From positions 3,957,761 to 4,021,760 of the forward strand of contig NC_044289.2 of assembly GCF_004027225.2 (NCBI RefSeq): a stretch of 64,000 nt of DNA, given 5' to 3'. Below, piece after piece: positions 1 to 11,511 of the stretch. This stretch comes from Strigops habroptila (taxonomy: Eukaryota > Chordata > Aves > Psittaciformes > Psittacidae). Made by a program: the position numbers and the translations under genes. Numbering within the stretch: position 1 is the first letter of the stretch; the number at the start of each line of letters is the position of its first letter. The notes beneath the pieces were generated by a model. It ran no database searches and was not told where the DNA came from. It worked only from the letters and a program-made list of their open reading frames with translations.

Positions 1-2530
1 TATTGTCAAGCATTTCTTTTGGAAAAGCATGGATTAATTAGCTGCAGGACTTAATACAAGTCCTGAGAAAAACACTTCGTGCTTTCTGACATTGCCTTTA
101 ATGTAAAGTCTATTTGACAGGTTTTCAGAGGCGTGTGCCTGATGACTCATCTAAAGCACGGTGGTGAGCCTGCATTCCCGTTTACCTTGGTGGGAAATGA
201 TACAAACCCTCCTGTTAGTGTATTAGCACTGCTTGATCAGTTTCTTTGAAAGGAAATTTCATCCCTTTTAGGGCAGGACTTGGCAATCTAAACTAGGTCC
301 AGCCACCTTCACATCAGTAGTGATGCTCCCAAGCCCCGCTGATGGGAGCTGGGCATGGCACCTCATGCATTTATAACATAACAGTCCCTGTAGCCTTGTG
401 CTTGACTCACTGCACCCTTTGCTGAGCTGCTTGGTGCTGCTGGACCACCGACAGGATTCCTCAGGCAAGAGTGAGATGCCGCCTGGTATAAACCATCCTC
501 CAGGACAGTTCTGATGTCTCAGGGGACCTCCCTCTGCACCCTCTAAGAAAATCTGTCTCCAGGAGGAGAGAAACCAGGTCCTGGAGGAGCCCTAGGGGGA
601 GAAGAAACAGTTTATCTTATCTTTAACCCTACAGAGATCCAAGCAGAAGACAGCATTGGTGCACAGAAGCAGATCAATGTCCCTCCCACATTGGAATGCA
701 ATGGAAGTAAGGACCAGGCACTCCTCAGTAGAACCAGCTGAAAGCTCAGGGTGCAATTGGGCCATCTGGGACAGAGACAGTGATGGAGGGGCTCTTCATC
801 CCCATCTTGTTCACTGAAAGACAATAGCACAGATCTCCTTGGCTATTCTGCTTTGTGCCGGGAAATGTCATGAGGCACCTGGGGTGTTGGCAGGCTGTCT
901 GGTGTCATCAGCAGAGAGGACTGATGTCCTATCTTGGCAACTTGTTATTCCAAGGTCCCAGAGTCACCAAGGAGAGAAAGCCATTTCAGCGCAAGTAGCT
1001 CAGGAAGGCTTGGTGTTAGTTTGGATGGAGAAAATCAGTTTCACCATCAGAATGGCAAGAAACCCTCTTTTTTTCCTGTTTTAATGAAAGCTGCAAGTCT
1101 GAAGCAAAGAATAAAATCCACGGGGACACTCTAAATCTTCCATCTGTGGATTTTTTTTCCATGCTTGACCATTTCGTGTACCTCTGCCTGTGCAAAATGA
1201 ATTAAAGGTTTCAATCCAGCTCCTGGTGGGAAAAGTGCTCCCATCACAACTGGCACTAATTGGCTCCCTTGTTAGCAGCCTTGGAGAGAAGGCAAGGAGC
1301 AAGCTGCCACGTAGGCTGAATCTTCTGCAAGCACCAGCAAGACGTGAGCTCCTGCCTCAGCAGCTCATGTGATGGGCTGGGAAGTAGGGAAGCAGGTCCT
1401 AACATTTTGCCTCTTTTGAGGAGTGTAACATCAGACTCCTCTTTCTAGGACTGCCGACTTAGCATTAAATTCTCTTAAATGATGTTTGTGATGGAAGTGT
1501 CACCCTGACAGATTAATTGAGCTATAACATATGCAAAGTAATGTGAGGAAAGAATGCAGTTGCATTACCTAGTGTTAATGCTGCAAATAGGCACTGCTAC
1601 CTGCAGTGATGACTGTCTGGAATGCTAAAGGATTGCAATCCTGGGTGCAGCAAATGAGGCATTTTAATGGTGAAAAAAACATCAGTTGAGGCTTACCTAC
1701 AGCTGAAGGAAGGAGAAACACATCTGGGAAGTGGTTCTGTGGGGAGTACAGTGGTTCATCAGCACAAAAATAACACATGAAACTGTGGCTTGCATATTAT
1801 CTCCCAATGAACAGAAGACAGACACTGAGTTCCATGTAATTTAATTTCAATTAGTGCATTGGAGCTTTTTAAAGAATGGACTATATATTCTTCTACACTT
1901 ACTCACAGACTATTAAACACAATGCAGAAAAATGACTATGCAAATGAGAATTATTTTATTGGTTTTAGTATCTTTCTCCCTCTTCCTTTCCCAGGTAATT
2001 GGGTGGGTAGATGCTGGGAAAAAACAGATGATGGGAAATGTGAATAATGAAATCTCTGCAGCATTCTCTCTCCCTTTAGATGCAGAGTCCCAAAATATAT
2101 GTGTGTGTCAGTTTAATTTAATTTGCTGTTAATTAGCTTAAATAGTAGCCTTGCCTGCCTTCGCTTTCACTGCATTTCTGTCCAAGCTCTCATTAGGCAG
2201 AGTGATAAAGCAGGTGCTTGTTAAAAATACCCTAAGTGCCTATTTACATTACAAAGCTATTCCTAGCACTTGGGGTAAGGGAAACTGAAGTCTTGTCCCT
2301 GGATACAGCTGGTGGGAGAGGGGAAGCAGCACCCTGTTTTCGTGTGTTTAAACCCCAGAACATTAATTCTCAATACTAATAAGACCAAAATTTAAAATCC
2401 AAGCTGCAGCAGCATCCAATAAATAAGTAGATGTGTATCTTTCTCCAAAGTAAGGTGGACAGTAGACATTCAGAAGTCTGCCTGGAGGATTTAGGTGTTC
2501 AGCTCCCACCAGTTTCTAATGCATGTAAAG

Positions 2531-2590
2531 GACTATACCTATACAGGGATGTGAAGGAATGACTGTGCCTATACAGGGATGTTTGAATGA
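2531..2590. repeat. two-copy 30-bp tandem duplication
   Basis: Two adjacent 30-bp units share the core CCTATACAGGGATGT, first at about 2,538 and again at 2,568. The flanking GACT and GAAT/GAATGA parts also line up. The units differ at several positions, so the duplication is not recent. No function is suggested. Confidence 0.7.
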
Positions 2591-2731
2591 ACATCATTCA
2601 GAAAGGAAGTTCCCAATTATTTAGTTCAGGTCAACAAAGGAAATGTAAAATTTAGGGCTCATTTTTATCAGCATGGAAAAAAACCTGGGAGAGTGCAAAC
2701 TGTGAACAGACAGGGAAGAGAAAGAAGAGAT

Positions 2732-2771
2732 GGGAAAAAAAAAAAGGGTGGCGGGCGGGGGGGGGGGAAAA
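2732..2771 (+). repeat. A-run and G-run low-complexity tract
   Basis: A run of eleven A is followed by GGG, GGG and an unbroken run of eleven G (2,757-2,767). The plus strand has at least four G-triplets within about 22 bases (2,746-2,767), so it could fold as a G-quadruplex. The tract is also a likely site of length polymorphism and of assembly error. Confidence 0.75.
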
Positions 2772-3193
2772 TAGGCAAGCAGGGATGGAAAAGGGCATGG
2801 AGGAAGAATTCAGCATAGGGTAGCGTGCTTTCAAATATTGATACAGAGGAGGTATAAATAGAAACAAACACATGCTTGTGGAGCCAATAAAGGTCTTGTT
2901 TACAAGTGAGCAGAGTGATTCATTAAGAATGGGAACAAGCACCTGCTCTGAAAATAAGGGAATACTTAATGAAAGCACTGGGAGACTAGAGAAAGTGATT
3001 TGAGTCCAAGTGTGCTCAAGAAAGAGACAAGTACAGCACCTCCCATGGTTCACCTTTGGTGTTTGTCCGCAGCGTACCCGCTCTGCCGGCAGAGGGGCTC
3101 ACAGGAAAGCAGGCTGCAGCAGGGATGGAACGAGTAGTTCAGGATGGGAGTATCTAGTTCTCAGTACTTTATTCCAAGCCCTATTCATTCCAA

Positions 3194-3236
3194 GGGAAAA
3201 AAAAAGGGAGGGAGGAGGGGGGGAGAGGGAGAGGGT
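3194..3236 (+). repeat. purine (GA/G-rich) tract
   Basis: This is about 43 bases of pure purine on the plus strand, with G-runs at 3,206-3,208, 3,210-3,212, 3,217-3,223, 3,227-3,229 and 3,233-3,235. It is a mirror-like polypurine tract that could form a G-quadruplex or triplex. A second A-run (about 3,247-3,258) follows at once. Confidence 0.7.
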
Positions 3237-6160
3237 AGAACCCAGCAAAAAAAAAAAATCTCAGTTCATTTCTCATTTTCAATTCAGTGACTTCTCCAGT
3301 TCCTTCTTTTCATTTTACTTCTCTCCAGCAAGAGAAAAAATACAGGCAGGGAGCAGAGTGTGAACTCCCTGGCAAATATCCTGTTCCACTTGTGGAGTAG
3401 ATGTCTCTGCCTGCACTGAGCTCTGCAGGTTGAGGGGATGAGGTTGTGGTGCTGTCAGATTAAATGCTTTCTTGTCTTTGTCTTCATGAGGACCCAGCCT
3501 TTAGATGTGCCCCCTTCTTTAAGAAGGCAGGTACATTGATGAGGTTGTGAGACCTCAAACACTGGCTGAGAAGAAAAGGAGATGGTCAAATAAGCACAAA
3601 AATAACGTGAGGATAACGATGGAGGGTAGTAAGAACGGACTTAATGTTGTTTGTCTCTTTTATCTCATCTCCTCCAGAAGACACCTCTGGAGCCTGCCTA
3701 CCATACTGTCATGGTGGCTGTGATGGACCCCAGCTCACTTGGATCCTGCTGAGCAGCACCATGGTGCACACGGCTGCACAAATGCAAAGAAGGCATTTTC
3801 CCAGCCCAGGTCTCTCTGCCAGTGCAAGGAGGAATTGCAAGGAGTGTTATTCAGTGTGTTAGAGCTGTTTAATTGCCTTCAAGGTGTGCTAGCCATAGCT
3901 AATGCCAGTCATTTATCTTTCTCTTCTCAGAACAGAGCTGCTATTCATTCTTCTTTTCTTTTGCTTAGTAAGAGTTGGAAAGAACATGTAGAAATTGTCC
4001 TGGTAGCACCATGCCATCTGTGCTGTGGGACCTGGCATGCTGACTGCCCAGTGCTTTTTCTGCCTCTTGCTGTTGGGAGCAGTGATTACTCCGCATCACT
4101 GTTCCTAGCACTCATATGCTTCTCACCCGGAGAAGAGGGATTCTCTTGAGTATGGTACCAATGAAAGACAAGAATGTTTTCCTGTTACATTGGGAAATCT
4201 CCTTTTTCCTCCCTGATAGTGAGCTCTGCCCAGTGCAGTTCTAAGAGAAATAATTCAGCTCTGAGTTTCTGGAGAGCTGTGGCTGCTCCTGGGAAGGGAT
4301 TTGAAACCACCAGTTGGCAAACCAGGCTCTTCACCAGCTCACCTGTAACCTAACATTGTGGTGAGGATAATCAGCTCCATACTGGAATAGCACTTTGAAG
4401 AAAGCACTTGCTTTCCACAGAGAGTAATTCAGCAATCACTGGGCAGGCCTTGCCCTGGGAGGCAATGTCTGAGTGAGAGGGCTGTCTTCTGATCCCTCAC
4501 TTCTTCATGCACTGGGGACAAGGAAGTCCCATGCTCTTAGGTGGCCTCTGCTGGCTTTTCGGCTGGAGTTCACGTGTACCAGCCATGCTGTTTCCAAAAC
4601 CCTTGAAGACCATTGCAGCAGATGTATCTACATAGTCAGTTTAGCACAGGTTTGATCCTTCTCCTGGGACCAGAGCATCAAGCCCTGAAGCTCATGCTAA
4701 ACTCCTGCCTCAGCTGGTAGCTCTGCAGGCAGAGAGAAGCCCAAGCTTTGATCATTGGAGCTGCACTGACAAGCTGTGGCAGGGCTTGAATGCACTTCTA
4801 GGACTCATCTCTCCTGGGCTTGTGCTTCCCCTCCTAGTGCAAATGCCCCCAGCCAGGCAAGCAAACAGCAGTGGTGGGACTGTCTGCTTCCCCCCTCATC
4901 TTCTCCTGGGTTTGCTCTGACCACTGCAGGGGGTGACGGTGTGTCTTCAGAGAGAGGAGCAGCCCTTCCCTGCCCCAGCTCTTGGCACTGTGTATTTACA
5001 CTCAGGACAGAGAGGGACTTCTGTAAAGAGCTGTGTCTGACATTTAGCACAAAGTGGTCCCTGATGTCCGTGACAGGCAATCACCCTGTGCCTGCTCAGC
5101 AAAGGGATCATGTTGCCACAAGCTGTTAGGAGGCGAAGGTGGGCTTGGCCTTCCTATATGCTCCCATCAACGATGGGTTTGTAGGGCAGACGGAGACTGA
5201 GCTGCTCTGGTCCCCCCTAACAGCCCAGTTGTGAGGATAAGGCGTAGAGTCCACTTGCTCAGTCTGCCAGTATGATCTGATTTCATCCCCTGCGTTCAGC
5301 AGAGAAGTTGTTTCCCCTTTGAGCTGTTATGCACTTTGCAGTTACTTCTTAAAACGACTCAGTTATATACATTTGCTACATGTTATTTTGAATTCTCTTG
5401 AAGATCAAGGACGCTACAGAGCCAGCAAGATAAAATTAGCATCTGAGCTGTAGCCTTTGCTTGGTATAAGAAACAGAGATCAGCTTCTCTTGCAGTGAAT
5501 GCTGGAAGGTGAATTTCGTTTGCGTCTTCTTTTCAGCAGACCTAGTTCTGCCACCCTTGTTTGTTTTGAGTGCCACCACAGGCCGTAAGCTGTTCTGGTA
5601 GTTTCTGTAAGGCTGCTTCCAGAGAACAGCATGAGTGTTGAACTGGACCACAAACCGGCAAGAAATCAGTTTGTTCAAAATCAATTCTTATCTGCTCACA
5701 TGTGATCATGGGGTATTTCAATAGGGAGTTAAGGGGGAACACTCAGGCTGGTTTAGGTCTGTGCGCAGCTCTAAGGCACCAGTGCTAAGCACAGCACCGA
5801 GCCTGGGGGCTGAAAAGGCTGTTAGTGGCAAGAGAGTGTGTGAAGAAGAGCCACCAATATGACGCAGAGGTGGAGAAGTGCTGTGAAGTGAGGGCTGTAA
5901 TGGCCCATTTTGGCTTGTGTCAAGGCTCATGAGGCATCTGACTGTGGTGGGTAAGTGCTCCCAGAGGGAGAAAGCAGTGGGTGTTGAAGGCCACTTCAGT
6001 GTAGCAGAGAGAAGCTGAACAGTCGCTGGAGGAAACAAGCACACATTTTAAAAGTGAGACTAGCTACCAGGAGGGTTGACCAAAATGGTGGCCTAAATAC
6101 CTTCACTCGATACCTTCTTCTCAAGGCAAGTTTCTTAGGTCCTTTTCAGGTAGGTAAGTT

Positions 6161-6475
6161 TCATAGAATCAGAGAATATCTCAAGGTGGAAGGGACCCAT
6201 AAGGATCATAGAGTCCAATTCCCTGCTCCTCAAATACTACCTAGAACTAAACCGTATGACTAAGAACATCACCCAGACACTCCCTGAGCTCTGATAGGCT
6301 TAGTGCCATAACCACTCCCCTGGGGAGCCCATTCCAGGGACCATCCAACCTCTCAGTGAAGAACCTCTTCCTGATGTCCAGTCTGAAACTTCCCTGATGC
6401 AGCTCATTCCATTTCCTCCTGTTCTACCACCAGACGCAGGAGATCAGCACTTTCCGCTCTGCTGAACCCCTTGAA
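6161..6475 (-). mobile_element. CR1 LINE 3' fragment, 5'-truncated
   Basis: The element begins on the plus strand with TCATAGAATCAGAGAAT, the reverse complement of the CR1 3' tail. The CR1 3' UTR follows (GGAAGGGACC, then TCCAATTCCCTGCTC) and then the more 5' part (GAAGAACCTCTTCCTGATGTC). It is therefore a minus-strand insertion of roughly 0.3 kb of a LINE that is about 4.5 kb when complete. It cannot encode a reverse transcriptase. Divergence from the other copies suggests an older subfamily than the copies at 36-37 kb and 55 kb. Confidence 0.9.
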
Positions 6476-6890
6476 GTTTAACCAAGTTTAACCCTATGCA
6501 AGTTCTCAGTATGGCAACAACTGAGCAGGATCCCATTTCATGTACCAGACATCAGATGAACCAGTATATAGCCTCTTCTACTTTCAGAATGTCCAAGACT
6601 CTGGCTTTCAGACTCAGGAGGGAAGGTCAGCCCTGTGTCTGCAGCCCAGCACTGCTCTGGCACAAATCGACCCCTTTCTTGCTTTCAGGTGCAGGGTTGC
6701 AGCAGGCTGGGCCAAGAAATGCTGGGCAGAAGTTCAAAGATTAGATCCCTGATTTTTCCCTTTGGCCACCATTTCAGCCTTCACCCAATCTATCCTCTTA
6801 CAGATTTGCTGGTGATGTACCCTGTTGTCCTTTCGAAAATAGGCCTAAAATTGACAGCCTTCATAGCACTGCCTTGCCCCTATTCATCAA

Positions 6891-7030
6891 ATTATAGAAT
6901 GTTTTAGGTTGTAAGAGACCTTAAAGCTCATCCAGTTCCAACCCCCTGCCACAGGCAGGGACACCTTCCACTAGAGCAGGTTGCTCCAAGCCCGATCCAA
7001 CATGGTCTTGAATAGAGCATTAGGTCTCAC
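6891..7030 (-). mobile_element. CR1 LINE 3' fragment, short
   Basis: The tail-complement ATTATAGAATGTTTTAGGTT is followed by CCTTAAAGCTCATCCAGTTC and the CTGCCACAGGCAGGGACACC block typical of the CR1 3' UTR. Only about 140 bases are recognisable, so the copy is severely 5'-truncated. It lies about 415 bp from the CR1 copy at 6,161 in the same orientation, but the two belong to different sequence types and are separate insertions. Confidence 0.88.
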
Positions 7031-9513
7031 AGATGAAGCATTACCTTCACGAGCTGGACCAGGAGGTGACTGGAGGTGCACCTATGTGATGGAGACCTGA
7101 GGTGAACTCTTCGGGCTCCACAGCCTTCCTGTCCAACAGCTCAGGAGTTAGAGCATTGACCGCAGAAGCAAAAGCTGTGTTTGGTTCATCCTAATCTTTT
7201 ATTCACGGTGTGTCATCCATGGTGACAAAGAGTCAAAAGAGGAGGAGGAGGAAAGATTAGAATACAGAAGAGCTGTCTGGAAGTGCAGATGGGATCTCAC
7301 AGGGGACGGTCGTGATTAAGAGACCCATTTTCAAAGGTAGCAAATGACTGTTGATGGCTTATATTTACAGATCTGCATCCAGAAGCTAAGGACCCCCATA
7401 TTTCCAGTGACTTAATTCACACTGAAACAAGAGATACATTTCTGTCTCTATTTGCAGATATTTCAGAACAGTTCTGAGTTTTTCCGCAGTATTTGAGATG
7501 ATTTACTGAGTAAGATCTAAGTTGGGTTGTAAGTAAGCATAAACGGGTGCCAGTGCCTTGATCTTTGTTGATTTATATCCATTTATGCCAACACAGGATT
7601 ATTCATTCAAGAAGGTGGCTATGAGTACCCAAGGTTTAAAGCCGAAGTTGTTTTAATTGGACTCATAGGTAAAGTGTTTCATGTTTCCAAAGTGAATACT
7701 CAATAGGATGAATTCAAAGATACTTGCACAAAGTTACTGATACATGCTTAAAAGTAGGTGTTTGTGGGAATATTGCTGGACTTATGCTTGTGTATTTACA
7801 GCAAGCCAACAAGAAGCAACACAGATGCAGTCCATCTGGAACCACTGGCACTAGCATCCACTCAATAATAACAACCAGCCAGACCTGGATACTTAAATAA
7901 GCTAATGTCATGTACTACCAATTTGTTGATGAAGGTAACGTTGTGCATTCAACTAAAGACACATATGTGCCACAAACAGATCCAGACTTCAGAATTTGGG
8001 TCTTTGTGTCCAGATTTTGGTGTTTGTCCCATTAGAGGAATAAGACCAACAATGAATTTTAGTTCTGGAGCCAACTTGCGCAAAATCTGAAGGAGGTGGG
8101 AAGGTGGATTCAGGCTGATGTCTGAACACACTGGAACACTGTGCCCTCATTCAGAAACCCCCAGGCTATAGCTCAGAGAAGATGCTCTGCTTGTGATACA
8201 GCCCTGCATTGCCTCTGGTTACAGGACATTAGAACATCAAAATGAGGGCCCAGAGAAGCAAAGCAGGATGCTGCTTATGGCCCAGCAAAGGCTGGTCACC
8301 ACTGCTCAGTTTACAGAAGAGAGTCAAGGATGAGCTGTCATAGCAGGAGGTCACTGTCCCAGCATGGAAGGGACTGGGAGAACTGATGGACTGCTGCTGT
8401 TTTAAGGGTTTCTGTTGGAACAAGAAGTCTTTTTTTTTCCCCAAGGGAGAAGGACAAAGTCCTTAAGGACCACGGATGACTGGAATTTCCAGGAAGTAGT
8501 AGTAGCAGCCAGCGAGCTTTACGTGTTACTGTTTTATGCTGAGGTTAATATTCCTCAATAAAGGACAAACAAGGGAAAGGCAGGTCACGTCACCTTCCAC
8601 CGTACAGGACTTTCATTTGCAAAATGCATAGAAAATTAAGGAGCCAGCAGTTTTCACAACTAGTTTGCTTGCTTGCCTTTTCTTCCAATGGCCATGGTGA
8701 AATGAAAGACCATGAGGAGAGGGATTGTATTTCATCTCTCTAGCAACTGTCTAAAACCCCCCTGAAATGGTTTGCTTGATCCCCAAGCCACTCTCGTTTG
8801 AGGCTTCACACTTTTCTTCCTGCTGCTGTTTTACATTTCATTATCTCAATGCTTTCAGATAAAAATAGTACCTACTCCAGCAAATTACTGGAAGTGCAAA
8901 CCAGATTGTTTTCCTGCTCCTCCTCAGCATTCAGCACACCACAGCAGCAATATGCCTTTCATTAGGTGGGCCAGGAGCGCTCTGCATCCTCCGTAATGGC
9001 TTCCTCCTCAGATGCTGGGATTGATGTGATGGCAATTTCTGTGAGTTCTGTTCCCTGTCCTAACACAAAATGCGTACGTGTGTGGGTACATCCACACGCT
9101 GTTTTTCACTGCCTGCTTCCAAGCTGATGTGGAAGCTGTGCGGAAAAGATGAATGTTATTTGGCAATTAGGTCTGGTAATTACAGGACATGTTTTTCTGG
9201 AGGTAAAAAAAATATTGTTTTCACTTGCGGTCTTTGCAATCTGTTTTGAATGAGGAGACACTCAGGATTAGAAAGTGTTTTCTCATTAGAACAAATGTCA
9301 CAGATTTAAAAGCCTCGTCATTTAAATTCCTCCTAATGTTCTTTGGCTTGAACAAGTGAGCTCTTAATGTCCCTTTTAATTAGAGCATTTCAGTTGGGCA
9401 CCTAATGACAGCAAGTCCATGAGTAGTAGACAGGGTCCAACTAAGAAGGGGAACTCCAGGGTGGGAACTTCAGCAGAAGCTGTCCTTTTTTGGCTTTTTT
9501 AGGGAAAAGTGTT

Positions 9514-9589
9514 AAAGGAAACAAAAGATCTGTCCAGAAAAATGATCCCCCAAAGGAAACACAAGATCTGTCCAGAAAAATGATCCCCC
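9514..9589. repeat. two-copy 38-bp tandem duplication, nearly perfect
   Basis: Two adjacent 38-bp units run AAAGGAAAC...GATCCCCC, at 9,514-9,551 and 9,552-9,589. They differ at one position only (ACAAAAG versus ACACAAG). Such identity in non-coding DNA implies a recent event, or a copy-number polymorphism still segregating. The units carry an AGATCT site and a CCCCC end, and no coding role is apparent. Confidence 0.92.
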
Positions 9590-11465
9590 ACTTCAAGTGG
9601 GCAGAAATACCACGTGGTTTGGGGGATGCTGGCTGGGGGTGCTGGGTTCTGCAAAGGGGTTGATCTACGTTTCCCTGAACCACTATGAGTTTCTCCGCTC
9701 TTTGCTGCTGTACCAGTTTGCAAGTCACCAGCACAGGCGGTGGCAGCTCAGCAGGATTGCTGCCCACAGGCTTCAGCACCCTGACCCTACTGCCAGACTC
9801 CTCCTCTCCCCCATCCGCTGCTCCCAAGAGTTCTTGTTTCTGTTCAGGTAAAGGGTTGGTTCTTCCCCCATCTCCCCAGCCAGGTCCCACGATGCTGGAT
9901 CCATTCACCAGTGCACACCGGGGACTGCAAGTGAGAAGGATCTCGGTAGCCTTCCTGGGAAAGAAATCCTTTGAGATGCCAGGGATTGGGACAAGGGCTG
10001 CCGGGCAGGTGGCTGATGGTTACAGGAGGGCAGTACATGAAGTGCTGGAAAATACAGCATTGTTCAAGCATGTCCGTGTTCCTTTCCGACAGCATGGAAA
10101 TGGCAGAGGGAAGCACGCTGATGGGAACTGGATTATCCAGCCCCTCAATGATCTTCTTTTCTTGCTCCTGCCTGGTCGGCACCAGTGCCCCCGCTTGCTC
10201 CTTTTCCCCAGGAGCAGCTCAGGGCAGAGAGAAGAAGCTGGTCCCTGCCTCTGCTTCACCATATGTCTGCCACCCCAGGTGGATCCAAGGGCAGGAGAAG
10301 GACCTGAAGGCTGAGAGCAGTACGTGGCCAGTGTTGCTCTGTAGTCAGCGTACACACTAAAAGAGAAACAAACCGTAGGGTCAGCTCTCACTGATGGAAA
10401 TCAGACAGCTCTGGTGAAGTCAGAAGCTTTACCTGGGTTCACACCAGTAGTTTCTGGCCTGATTTCTCCCTCCTTGAGTGATGAATATACCTGGAGGCTA
10501 TTAAGATTTAGTCTTTGTTGTTCTGGTGCTTCCATCCTTTGTCAGGCACTCAAAGCAAAAAGAAGAAATCTTGATCTGGGAAACGCTGCTGATGCCCATA
10601 GGGTAGCAGATTTGTTGGTGCTTCAGCCCAGGCACCATCCAGGGGAGGAGGAAGGGAGAAGTGTTGCCTGGGCAGGTGTCACTGGCATTTCTGCTCCCTT
10701 CCCTCAGGACAATCATTTAAAGCAGTCATCTTCCCTTGATAGCTCATAAACTGTCACTACTGGAGCTGGACAGTGTGTCTGGACTGAGAACACCTTGACA
10801 GACAATGTGATGTTTTCAGGAAGAAAACGTTGTCAGCTTGATTGTTTAACCTCCAACATTTAGGCAAAGAGGTTCATTTTGGATGATCCTTGGCAGTAAT
10901 ATTCTTTCTTTGCTTCCCCCTCCCTGTCATGTTGTTTTTCCTTCTTCTTAGAGGGAATCCTGTTTGTGCTCTTCCTCAGTCACAGCTTACAAGGTGCCGC
11001 ATACCCTGGATGAGGTGCAGCGGGTGCTTAAGAGCATATCTTTGATTTCCTCACTTCGACAGCAGTAAGAAAACATATGAGAGTAAGCACAGGCTTTGTT
11101 TTCAGACCTTCTTCAGCTGCATGTACTGTGCAGTTCCTGAAAGAAAAAGCACTTGGATATACATAGGAATAAAAAACGATGCCAGTATTAAATTCACACT
11201 GTGCAGGTGTTCCTGCACTCACTGTGTGCAGGAGGCATGAAATGTGCAGCCCTTCCCCAAGACAACAGCCTATGTATACGGCACAGCCACATTAGAGACA
11301 TCTGCTTTTTGAGAAGATGTTCACTGAGTTTTTCTCCTCTAAGGTGAACTCTGACAAGCCCCAGCTCCCCCCCTCCAACATCCTTTTATTGCTTTTAGAC
11401 CAACTTTGAGATGGGGTGGAAAAAAGATACTGATGGAGGGAAGTTCCAAGGTCAGCACTGCTCAC

Positions 11466-11511
11466 CCGTTGCTGTCATCCCACTGAGCTCATAAATTGGT
11501 GTTAACACCTC
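11466..11511 (-). other. candidate small exon (minus strand)
   Basis: Read on the minus strand, a strong acceptor (about 25 bases of TATATTTGTTGTTTCTTCCAG) precedes a 46-nt segment that ends in ACGG/GTGAGC, a good donor. The segment is open in its first frame for 15 codons (starting EVLTPIYELS) and ends in phase 1. The splice sites are the main evidence, because a 46-nt open frame alone means little. No partner exon could be joined to it with confidence, so it may be a pseudo-exon. Confidence 0.2.

Larger units (their letters stand above)
1..6160. other. non-coding block upstream of first CR1 copies
   Basis: No convincing exon is visible. Open frames here are short and unspliced, and none resembles a known protein. 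The block holds a 30-bp tandem duplication (2,531-2,590), an A-run next to a G-run (2,732-2,771), and a purine tract (3,194-3,236). An AT-rich stretch at about 1,480-2,130 contains several ATTAAT/AATTAG-type homeodomain cores. A minus-strand donor-like site lies near 1,698 (AG/GTAAGC) but has no good partner exon. Best read as intergenic or intronic vertebrate DNA. Confidence 0.6.
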
